DNA of 6,160 nt, taken from positions 1 to 6,160 of the forward strand of contig JAQTOL010000203.1 of the NCBI GenBank assembly GCA_028748945.1, written 5' to 3'. The notes below the pieces were generated by a model. The model ran no database searches. It worked only from the letters and a program-made list of their open reading frames with translations, and was not told where the DNA came from. Position numbers and translations under genes: made by a program. Below, in pieces: positions 1 to 5,481 of the stretch (positions are counted from its first letter, which is position 1; each line of letters begins with the position of its first letter). Source of the DNA: Paludibacter sp. (GTDB taxonomy: Bacteria > Bacteroidota > Bacteroidia > Bacteroidales > Paludibacteraceae).

Positions 1-2
1 CT

Positions 3-239
3 CCTAATCCCATTAAAGATTTAGCATTTATGTATGAGATATCCATTCCCGTCAAATCATCAACCAGCTACATCGAACTGATCAGTTCAAGCGGACAGAA
101 AATGGGACAATTCCCGGTTACAGAAAACACAGGAAAGATAAACCTGCCTGCAAATACAGCCAATGGAATGTACAGCCTGCGACTTTTTGTGAATAATAAA
201 AATTATGCAACTGCAAAAATAATCATCGCCGGAGAATGA
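3..239 (+). CDS. C-terminal end of a T9SS cargo protein (type A sorting domain), 5' truncated by window edge
   Basis: The frame is open from the left edge, so this is the 3' end of a longer gene and the ATG at 30 is only an internal Met. The visible 78 residues look like a Por secretion-system C-terminal sorting domain (type A). They begin with PNP near residue 1, then have a strand with IELISSSGQKM in the place of the usual 'v.l.dl.Gr.v' strand. They end in the 'l..GmYslrl...n...t.KiiI' block, here NGMYSLRLFVNN and TAKIIIAGE. In this family the domain directs the protein, after Sec export, through the outer membrane by the type IX system; it is then usually cleaved and the cargo attached to the surface or released. 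What the cargo does cannot be read, since its functional domains lie outside the window. Its TGA overlaps the next ATG (ATGA), suggesting co-transcription and coupled translation. Confidence 0.85.
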   Translation, partial: PNPIKDLAFMYEISIPVKSSTSYIELISSSGQKMGQFPVTENTGKINLPANTANGMYSLRLFVNNKNYATAKIIIAGE

Positions 240-802
240 AAAAACACAGCTTGTACCTTTGTCTTTTGTTTGTTAGTCTGTCATTCTATCAACAGGCTCA
301 AAATCATGTTTCCTTTTTTGAGGAACATATTGATTTTACGCTTGACGCCGGTTATTTTGTGATTAATGGCATTTATTCCTTTCATAACGATGCCGAAAAG
401 GATATCAGTCAGCAAATCGTATTCCCGTTTGCAGACAAAACGGCGACGATTGATTCCATTCGAATTGTCAATTTAAGCACGGGGGGAAAGATTCGGTTTG
501 ACCGTCTGGAGAATTCGGTACTCTTTCATTTCACCTTGCCATCGAAAGACACCGTTGATGTGAATATCTTTTACCGTCAAAAAATATCAACCTTAAACAA
601 ATATATAATTACTTCCACTCAATCGTGGGGGAAACCGTTGGAAAATGCGGTATATACCCTAACCACCGACAGGAATTTAAAAATCAAATCGTTTTCATAT
701 ACTCCTGATTCAACAGGAATGGCTACCAACAAACGACTTTATTTTTGGAAGAAACAACATTTTATGCCGAAAATGGATTTTGAAATAACGATTGACAAAT
801 GA
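236..802 (+). CDS. Small secreted beta-rich protein of unknown function
   Basis: This 188-residue protein has a clear Sec signal peptide: basic start MKKH, a hydrophobic stretch at about residues 5-17, and a likely signal peptidase I cut A21|Q22 that leaves an N-terminal Gln. There is no lipobox Cys at the cut and no T9SS tail at the C-terminus, so the mature protein is probably periplasmic. The rest alternates short polar and hydrophobic stretches, as in an all-beta fold. The stretch at about 43-65 (INGIYSFHN ... IVFPF) resembles the 'Y.f.N....d....vaFPlP' opening of DUF4424-like or VIT-like sandwich domains, but this is a resemblance only and I do not assign the family. No catalytic motif is visible. 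It overlaps the preceding T9SS cargo gene by four bases (ATGA), so the two are probably made together. The product could be an accessory or partner of that cargo; this is inference from position. Confidence 0.75.
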   Translation: MKKHSLYLCLLFVSLSFYQQAQNHVSFFEEHIDFTLDAGYFVINGIYSFHNDAEKDISQQIVFPFADKTATIDSIRIVNLSTGGKIRFDRLENSVLFHFTLPSKDTVDVNIFYRQKISTLNKYIITSTQSWGKPLENAVYTLTTDRNLKIKSFSYTPDSTGMATNKRLYFWKKQHFMPKMDFEITIDK

Positions 803-812
803 AAGCTGAAGC

Positions 813-884
813 ATGGAATTTAAATTGTTGAGATTCTCTAAGCTTAATAAAAATGAAATGCAAGCTTTTGCCGGTTGGAAGTAA
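813..884 (+). CDS. Possible 23-residue small ORF, or remnant of a longer gene
   Basis: In the 143-base spacer an ATG at 813, ten bases after the previous stop, opens a frame of 23 codons ending in TAA at 882-884. The peptide begins MEFKLLRF and ends in KLNKNEMQAFAGWK. The LNKNEMQxFxG ending is reminiscent of Bacteroidota GG-type RiPP leader peptides, which carry a 'LsknEMk.l.GG' box, but here the double glycine is GW and no core peptide follows. No modification or export gene is next to it. It may be a real small peptide, a decayed start of a lost gene, or chance. The remaining spacer (885-945) shows only short competing frames and no good promoter. Confidence 0.22.
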   Translation: MEFKLLRFSKLNKNEMQAFAGWK

Positions 885-945
885 CGATGACCGTATTTAT
901 CGTTAAACAAAAACATCTTGCCGGACGTTTATCCGCAAATAATGA

Positions 946-1802
946 ATGCAGAACAAAATGATAAATAAAATTGCGATCATAACCGGAGCCAATCGTGGGA
1001 TAGGAAAAGAAACGGCACTGGCTCTGGCGCTGAAAAAATATACCGTTGTTATGGCTTGCCGGAATTTGGTTCAGGCCGAAGTTGTCTGTACGGAAATTAA
1101 AGCTCAAAGTGCTAATCCGAATGTATTTGTTTACGAACTCGATCTATCCTCATTTGATTCCATCCATCGTTTCGGGAAACTGTTTTCGGAAAACTTTGGG
1201 AAACTCAATATTCTGATTAATAATGCGGGTATTACACAAAGGAATATGTCATCACTCCCGATGGATTTGAAAAAATGATCCAGACTAACTCCATAGGTCC
1301 CTATCTGCTTACAAAAATGCTTCTTCCGCTATTTCCCGCCGGAGAAGATAACCGGATCATAAACCTCAGTTCCGACATTTACAAGATGGGTAATTTCTCG
1401 GTGGAAAAACTAAACAATTATCATTGGGTGAAAGCCTATGCAGTGTCGAAGTACGCGCAACTTTTAATCAGTTTCAAACTGGCCGGACTATTAGAGGAAA
1501 AGGGAATTACGGTCAATGCCGTTCATCCGGGTGTTGTCCGCACCGGTATCATGCTATTCAATAAATGGTACGATGTATTTATCAATTTAATGCTGGTAAC
1601 CGTGTATATCGACGAAAAATCAGGGGCTGAACCAAGCATTTATCTGGCCACATCGGAAGAAATGAATGGTGTTACAGGTAAATATTTTAAACGGTTTGCC
1701 AACACGAAAGTAAAAACCAACTACCTGAATGAAATACTGATGGATAAACTCTATGATTATTATGAAACGATATACAGCAAATCGATTTTTGCTGATAAAT
1801 AA
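946..1802 (+). pseudogene. Short-chain dehydrogenase/reductase, retinol dehydrogenase-like, broken by a one-base frameshift near 1245
   Basis: Two frames, 946-1278 and 1275-1802, together make one NAD(P)-dependent oxidoreductase of the classical SDR family, about 281-285 residues once joined. Numbering from the ATG at 958, the first part has the Rossmann motif TGANRGIG (9-16), CRN (34-36) after the second strand (a basic residue that favours NADP(H)), the DLSS strand end (62-65) and NNAG (88-91). Switching frame at T1245 gives YVITPDGFEKMIQTN, which continues the family pattern exactly. After it come the structural Asn (111), the catalytic Ser in NLSSD (138/139), YAVSK with Tyr161 and Lys165, and HPGVVRTG (190-197). 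Restoring one T (AAT-TAT) would fix the frame. The first frame otherwise runs ten codons further to a TGA at 1276 that overlaps ATG 1275. Two starts are possible (946 or 958); 958 fits the usual short SDR N-terminus better. The physiological substrate cannot be read. All motifs are intact, so this is either a very recent lesion or a sequencing/assembly error. Confidence 0.88.
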
Positions 1803-1832
1803 AACTCAACCAGGAAATATATAGTTCAGATT

Positions 1833-2657
1833 ATGATCCTACTGAATAAAAATGAATATCAAAAGGCAACGGCTGCATTCAACGAAGTGACATTTAATAA
1901 TTTGTTTGCCCGTTTCGTACTGGAGCAACATATTCATGGAAAAGTTTTTGTGGATAACAGGGAACATCCCGAGACTTTTTATATCAGTCATCCGTATGGT
2001 ATGTCCTTGCTGTTCGGTAAAACGGATAATGACACTTTTAATGCAAAGTTTCTCGATTATGCATTCAACATTTTCAACGTTCGCACCAACTACGAATGGT
2101 TGCAGGTGTTTCCATCCGCCTGGAACGAAACATGTATCGGGTTGTTTGGTGATAAACTTGTCAATTCAGAGGATAGCACCGATGATCCAACCAAAATTGA
2201 AGTGCATACGCGCGTGAATTTTAAATTCAACAAGGAAAAATACCTTGATTTTAAATCTGAATTCAAACGGGATAATTGCAAAATCATCCGAACGGATGCA
2301 GTTATTTTTGAAAATATGCCGGGAAGTGTTGTCCCCAGATTTTTCTGGAAGGATGCGGAACAGTTTGGTGATTCAGGTGTCGGATTTAGTCTGTTGGCTG
2401 AAGGCAAAGTGGCCTCAACGGCTTATTCGGCCTTTATTCTGGACGATAAACTGGAAATTGGCATCGAAACGGCAGCTGAAGCGCGTGGAAAAGGTTTTGC
2501 AATGGCTGTTTGTTCCGCGTTGATCGATTATTGTATTGAAAATAATTATGAACCGGTCTGGGCTTGCCGGTTGGAAAATCGCGCTTCCTATTATCTGGCG
2601 CAAAAACTCGGTTTTGAACCGACCGTTTATCTTCCTTTTTACCGCTTGCTGAAATAA
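1833..2657 (+). CDS. GNAT-family N-acetyltransferase, ZmaR-like (PF12746 type)
   Basis: A 274-residue soluble protein transferring an acetyl group from acetyl-CoA to an amine, by family. The C-terminal third is a clear GNAT fold: GVGFSLLAEGKVAS (about 182-195) as beta strands 2-3, LEIGIETA (207-214) as strand 4, then the acetyl-CoA pyrophosphate loop ARGKGFA (217-223, the R/QxxGxG/A motif) leading into a helix, and LENRASYYLAQKLGFEP (247-263) as the last helix and strand. The N-terminal 150 or so residues form a separate domain with no obvious motif. This two-part layout and the 'GIET...RGKG.A.A...alIdYC' signature match the GNAT_acetyltransf family that includes the zwittermicin self-resistance protein ZmaR. 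Most members are uncharacterised, so the acceptor is unknown and a resistance role is not implied. It starts 30 bases after the SDR stop and is probably co-transcribed with it. No Shine-Dalgarno is evident, which is normal for the phylum. Confidence 0.85.
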   Translation: MILLNKNEYQKATAAFNEVTFNNLFARFVLEQHIHGKVFVDNREHPETFYISHPYGMSLLFGKTDNDTFNAKFLDYAFNIFNVRTNYEWLQVFPSAWNETCIGLFGDKLVNSEDSTDDPTKIEVHTRVNFKFNKEKYLDFKSEFKRDNCKIIRTDAVIFENMPGSVVPRFFWKDAEQFGDSGVGFSLLAEGKVASTAYSAFILDDKLEIGIETAAEARGKGFAMAVCSALIDYCIENNYEPVWACRLENRASYYLAQKLGFEPTVYLPFYRLLK

Positions 2658-2675
2658 TCGGCTAAGATCGTAAGG

Positions 2676-3326
2676 CTAAACAAACAGTTTCCGGTCCACC
2701 GCATCGAAATGCGTGATCACTTCGTGAGGGAATTGGCTGTAGTTATCGTTATATGAATTTACGATATAAATCTTTCCGGCATCCGCTTTTTCTGCAGCAA
2801 TGATTCCTGCAACGGAATCTTCAAAAACAATCGTTTCGTGTGGTGCTAATCCCAGTTTTGAAGCGGCAATCCTGAAAATATCGGGAAAGGGTTTGCCCCG
2901 GAAGTTGCCATCGTTGTAAGTCACGGCATCAAGACTAAACCAACGGTCGAGATGCATATGTTCGAAGTAGAACCTCACATTTTCAATATCGGCCGAAGTG
3001 GCAATGCTAAATGGAATTCCCGAATTCTTCAGAAAGTTGAATAAATCTACGGCTCCGGGTGCAAATTGCAGGTCATTGATAATAAGATCGCGGTAAATTT
3101 GTTCCTTTTCCTGTGCAAAGTCATTCACTTCCGAATCGGTCAACTGCTTCCCGAAAATACCACGCATAATATCGGGGTTCGGTTTTCCATGAATTTTTAT
3201 CCGTTTCTCCTTTTTAGTGAGTTGTACATTGTGTCTTTCAAGAAAAATATCAAAAGCCTTGTCGTGAAAGGCGGTGTCCCATAAAATAGTTCCGTTAAAA
3301 TCGAAAATTGCTCCTTTAAATATCAT
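2676..3326 (-). CDS. HAD-superfamily hydrolase, beta-phosphoglucomutase/sugar-phosphatase-like, with DxN motif I
   Basis: A 216-residue cytoplasmic protein of haloacid dehalogenase subfamily I with an alpha-helical cap (C1), the usual length for beta-phosphoglucomutase and small sugar phosphatases. Motif I is FDFNGT (8-13): the nucleophile Asp9 is present, but the second Asp, normally the general acid/base, is Asn11. The helical cap spans about 16-85. Motif II is SIATSAD (107-113), motif III the Lys of GKPFPD (145), and motif IV VFEDSVAGI (167-175) with Glu169 and Asp170 for Mg2+. By family it acts on a phosphorylated small molecule, probably a sugar phosphate, through an aspartyl-phosphate. 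The DFNGT form recurs in some HAD proteins of this type, so the change may mark a subfamily and not a dead enzyme. The gene starts 21 bases after the DUF1080 stop on the same strand, so the two are probably one transcript. Its stop faces the GNAT stop 18 bases away. Confidence 0.87.
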   Translation of the reverse strand: MIFKGAIFDFNGTILWDTAFHDKAFDIFLERHNVQLTKKEKRIKIHGKPNPDIMRGIFGKQLTDSEVNDFAQEKEQIYRDLIINDLQFAPGAVDLFNFLKNSGIPFSIATSADIENVRFYFEHMHLDRWFSLDAVTYNDGNFRGKPFPDIFRIAASKLGLAPHETIVFEDSVAGIIAAEKADAGKIYIVNSYNDNYSQFPHEVITHFDAVDRKLFV

Positions 3327-3347
3327 TCTGTTGTGTCTGCAGTCTTT

Positions 3348-3992
3348 TTATTTAATTGTCAGATTCCTGAATTCTATCGGTTTTCCTTCGTTTTGAAATC
3401 CAATAAAGCCTTTGCCTGCGGTTAGTCCGGTAATGTAATTCTGTAATTCTCCGTTTACAAATACTTTCAAGCTGTTGTTTTTACTGATAATATGCATGGT
3501 ATTCCATTCACCCATGGGTTTTTCGTTGGGCGGAAGAAACATTTTGACCGTAAATTTCACTGAATCAGCGCATTCCTTAGCCCACAAACCGTTCATACAA
3601 ATAATATCACCGGCCGAATTTGCCTTTTGTTGTACCTGATAACAAACAGGCCAGATACTATCTTTGGGTTGAATATGTACCAACACACCCCCATTTCCCA
3701 AAACCTTTGTCCAGCGCCAATCTACCGTGAGATCGAAATTGGTATAGATTTTTTTCGTTCGCAAATAACCTGTGGAAACTCCGGTAATTTGTAAAATTCC
3801 GTTATCCATTTTGAAAACTGCCGAAGGATCAAGCGTTTTGTCCTTAATAACATAGATCCAGTTAGCGGCATCGGAAGCTGAAAAGAATTTAGAATGATTG
3901 GTTGTTCTTTCATTTTTAGGACTTTGGGCAAATGAAAAACCTGCAAAAAGCATAAAAAAGACCGAAATAATTGTTGTTAATCTGAGTTTCAT
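3348..3992 (-). CDS. Secreted DUF1080 protein (3-keto-disaccharide hydrolase-like, PF06439)
   Basis: This 214-residue exported protein has a signal peptide (MKLRLTT, then a hydrophobic core at about 8-20) with a likely cut FA22|Q23 and no lipobox, so it is periplasmic or secreted. The mature part is a concanavalin-like beta sandwich with the DUF1080 landmarks in order: a GYLRTKKIYTNFDLTVDWRW strand pair (75-94), GNGGVLVHI (99-107, usually GNSGi..R), YQVQQKANSAGDI (118-130), GEWNTMHI (161-168), VFVNGEL (177-183), and the closing GFIGFQNEGKPIEFRNLTIK (195-214). The family is abundant in Bacteroidota; some members cleave 3-keto-glycosides made by partner oxidoreductases, others probably only bind sugars. 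No such oxidoreductase is next to it. It is followed at 21 bases by the HAD enzyme and preceded by its own promoter candidate (4060-4067). The length is near the family norm and the gene is intact. Confidence 0.87.
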   Translation of the reverse strand: MKLRLTTIISVFFMLFAGFSFAQSPKNERTTNHSKFFSASDAANWIYVIKDKTLDPSAVFKMDNGILQITGVSTGYLRTKKIYTNFDLTVDWRWTKVLGNGGVLVHIQPKDSIWPVCYQVQQKANSAGDIICMNGLWAKECADSVKFTVKMFLPPNEKPMGEWNTMHIISKNNSLKVFVNGELQNYITGLTAGKGFIGFQNEGKPIEFRNLTIK

Positions 3993-4018
3993 GATATTCT
4001 TTTTAAAATGATGTAATG

Positions 4019-4053
4019 ATTATGCATTCCATGCTTGTCCGGCATTGGATAAT
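4019..4053 (-). other. Imperfect stem-loop in the leader of the DUF1080 transcript
   Basis: Between the candidate -7 element and the DUF1080 start, CCATGC (4029-4034) pairs with GCATTGG (4042-4048) apart from one bulged base, around a seven-base loop. An outer ATTAT/ATAAT pair (4019-4023 with 4049-4053) is in register only with an unpaired stretch on one side. If transcription starts near 4053, this hairpin forms the very 5' end of the mRNA, where it could protect the transcript or affect translation. The predicted pairing is modest and I do not recognise a known riboswitch. Confidence 0.35.
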
Positions 4054-4059
4054 CCGCCT

Positions 4060-4067
4060 CAAAATTA
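4060..4067 (-). promoter_or_regulatory. Candidate Bacteroidota -7 promoter element for DUF1080-HAD
   Basis: On the minus strand this reads TAATTTTG, a full match to the Bacteroidota sigma-ABfr -7 consensus TAnnTTTG. It lies 67 bases before the DUF1080 ATG, in the only sizeable spacer on this strand, which suits a leader of about 60 bases. The matching -33 TTG box is not clear at the usual 19-21 base distance, so the promoter would be weak or activator-dependent. The element sits inside a small dyad, AATTA-ATTAC-TAATT, which could be an operator or simply A/T-rich chance. Confidence 0.45.
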
Positions 4068-4128
4068 GTAATTAATTCTAAGACCTTGAGTATATCGGGG
4101 ATGTAAAATTGAGTTCAGGACTAAAAAA

Positions 4129-4677
4129 CTAATGCAGCGCAACAACAATCAAACTGACTAAAAGAAAGACTGGCGTGAGGAAAACAATCTGGCTGATTAA
4201 AGTCCAAAAGAACAACCTTATAACCAGAAGACTTTGAGACGGGTCTGTTCGTTTGCCTTGTGTCAGTACTTTCAATTGTGACAAATTCATTGTCAGTAAT
4301 TTCTCCTTATTAATATTTAAACCGGCTATACCTCTGTCGGAATGTCCTTTTCTAAATCCCTTGTATACCGATGATGGATGTTTCCAGAGTCCCCAACCCA
4401 TTGTCCATAGAGGAAACAGGATAATCGGAAAATTTTTCCAGAATCCGGTGGAAATTTCCCACGATGCAATAAACATTTCACCTTTCCACGAAACATCCTG
4501 TTGATTGAGAATATGTTCCAGATCGTGGATATAAAGCATCTTTCTTCTCCACGATAAATTCGGGAGTTTTAATTTGAAAAACGGTAGCGGAACTTCGAAT
4601 ACTTTATCGTTTACGCCACCATTGGGCGGGATGTTATATTGTTCGTAGAATTCGTCGAGATGGTCGCTTAAAGTCAT
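4129..4677 (-). CDS. Coq4-like membrane-anchored protein (HDxxHx11E motif)
   Basis: A 182-residue protein without a signal peptide. The N-terminal half is soluble and carries IHDLEHILNQQDVSWKGE (50-67), that is H51-D52-x-x-H55 then eleven residues and E67. This is exactly the HDxxHx11E metal-ligand motif known from Coq4 (PF05019), the ubiquinone biosynthesis scaffold or decarboxylase of eukaryotes and proteobacteria. Hydrophobic stretches at about 83-98 (FPIILFPLWTMGWGLW) and 151-181 (one long, Leu/Val/Ile-rich tail) suggest membrane attachment, the last as a hairpin or single helix. A run of basic residues (RKGH) lies between. Bacteroidota use menaquinone, so a ubiquinone role is unlikely; the fold may act on another prenylated or lipid-like substrate. 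It starts 11 bases after the pgl stop, so it is probably the last gene of a zwf-pgl operon. Assignment to the Coq4 superfamily is fairly good; the function is unknown. Confidence 0.7.
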   Translation of the reverse strand: MTLSDHLDEFYEQYNIPPNGGVNDKVFEVPLPFFKLKLPNLSWRRKMLYIHDLEHILNQQDVSWKGEMFIASWEISTGFWKNFPIILFPLWTMGWGLWKHPSSVYKGFRKGHSDRGIAGLNINKEKLLTMNLSQLKVLTQGKRTDPSQSLLVIRLFFWTLISQIVFLTPVFLLVSLIVVALH

Positions 4678-4688
4678 GCAAAATTGTT

Positions 4689-5417
4689 TTAGAGTAGCGA
4701 AGCTGCTTCTTTATCAAGATAAAATTCAGCCATACCCGAGTTGGAACGCATGTATGATGCCGGATAATTTACGTAGCCGGGTTTTTGATGAATTATCTCA
4801 CTGAGAATACCTGCTTTTGCCGGTCCGGTAATTAAAAAAACAACTTCACTTGCCTGCTCCAAAGTCAATCCGGTAAGGGTAATCCGTTTCTGTCCACTCA
4901 GCGGATGAGTTCCCACTCCAACAGCAGCATCCGATTTCAGCAAACTCATATCGTTTGGAAAAATAGATGCCGTATGTCCGTCATCGCCCATTCCCAACAG
5001 GACAAAATCAAGCCGGGGAAAACCATCATGAATTGTCAGTTCACGTTCCATTAATTCCTGATAGCGTTTGGCTTCAACTTCCGGATTTTCTTCCCCCTGC
5101 ATACGAAAAATATTTGCTTCGTGTATCGGAACGTTTTTAAGCAAATGCTCGTAGGTCATGCCAAAATTACTTTCAATATGAGTAGGCGGAACACAACGTT
5201 CATCTACCCAAAACAGACGTACAAAATGCCAGGGAATACTTTCTGCATATTCATTTGACAATATATCAAAAAGCAATTTAGGTGTACTCCCACCCGAAAG
5301 AGCAATATTGAAAGGAAGCGACTGTTTCACTTTTTTCCTGACATTGTCCAGAATAAGCTCCGCTACAGCTTTTGCCGTATCTTCCGGCGTGTCAAAAACA
5401 TGAAGATGGGTATTCAT
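4689..5417 (-). CDS. pgl: 6-phosphogluconolactonase
   Basis: This 242-residue cytoplasmic enzyme hydrolyses 6-phosphoglucono-1,5-lactone to 6-phosphogluconate, the second step of the oxidative pentose phosphate pathway. The sequence has the DevB/NagB-like family hallmarks in order: ALSGGSTPKLLF (39-50), which binds the phosphate; FWVDERCVPPTHIESN (69-84) with the DER signature; LDFVLLGMGDDGHTASIFP (136-154), the strongest family motif; RITLTG (178-183); and FLITGPAKAGIL (194-205). The length is typical of bacterial Pgl. The start at 5417 is preceded by an A/T-rich stretch, and the family's N-terminal strand begins within six residues, so it is well placed. It follows zwf by 64 bases and is followed at 11 bases by the Coq4-like gene, as expected for one transcript. 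Confidence 0.96.
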   Translation of the reverse strand: MNTHLHVFDTPEDTAKAVAELILDNVRKKVKQSLPFNIALSGGSTPKLLFDILSNEYAESIPWHFVRLFWVDERCVPPTHIESNFGMTYEHLLKNVPIHEANIFRMQGEENPEVEAKRYQELMERELTIHDGFPRLDFVLLGMGDDGHTASIFPNDMSLLKSDAAVGVGTHPLSGQKRITLTGLTLEQASEVVFLITGPAKAGILSEIIHQKPGYVNYPASYMRSNSGMAEFYLDKEAASLL

Positions 5418-5433
5418 AATTTTGTTTTTATAT

Positions 5434-5481
5434 AAACCTTCCCAAAGTTTAAAACCCGGGCAAAGTCAAAAAGAAAGGTTT
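5434..5481 (-). repeat. Inverted repeat in the zwf-pgl spacer
   Basis: AAACCTTCC (5434-5442) and GAAAGGTTT (5473-5481) are inverted copies matching at eight of nine positions. They enclose 30 bases that include the palindrome CCCGGG (5455-5460). The outer arm touches the zwf stop codon. Folded in mRNA, it would make a long-loop hairpin between zwf and pgl, possibly a processing or stability element. There is no following T run on the transcribed strand, so it is not a standard intrinsic terminator. Confidence 0.3.

Noticed and set aside
840..867. Two AAGCTT sites 22 bases apart in the spacer, as a possible repeat unit
   Set aside because: Only the six-base palindrome is shared; flanking bases differ, so it is not a meaningful repeat.
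887..961. 24-codon frame starting MTVFIVKQ in the spacer before the SDR
   Set aside because: No start signal, no recognisable pattern, and it runs into the SDR start; most likely chance.
1240..1280. Programmed -1 ribosomal frameshift joining the two SDR halves
   Set aside because: No slippery X-XXY-YYZ heptamer is present at the frame break and no strong downstream structure is seen; SDR genes are not known to need recoding.
1906..2523. Plus-strand frames inside the GNAT gene (1906-2217, 2245-2523)
   Set aside because: Out-of-frame shadows of a well-supported gene, with no domain-like sequence.
3066..3284. Antisense 72-codon frame opposite the HAD gene
   Set aside because: Lies wholly within a gene with complete HAD motifs and has no recognisable features itself.
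5440..5470. Possible pgl promoter (minus strand TAAACTTTG)
   Set aside because: Spacing within the -7 element is one base too long for TAnnTTTG and the -33 box is poorly placed; read-through from zwf is simpler.
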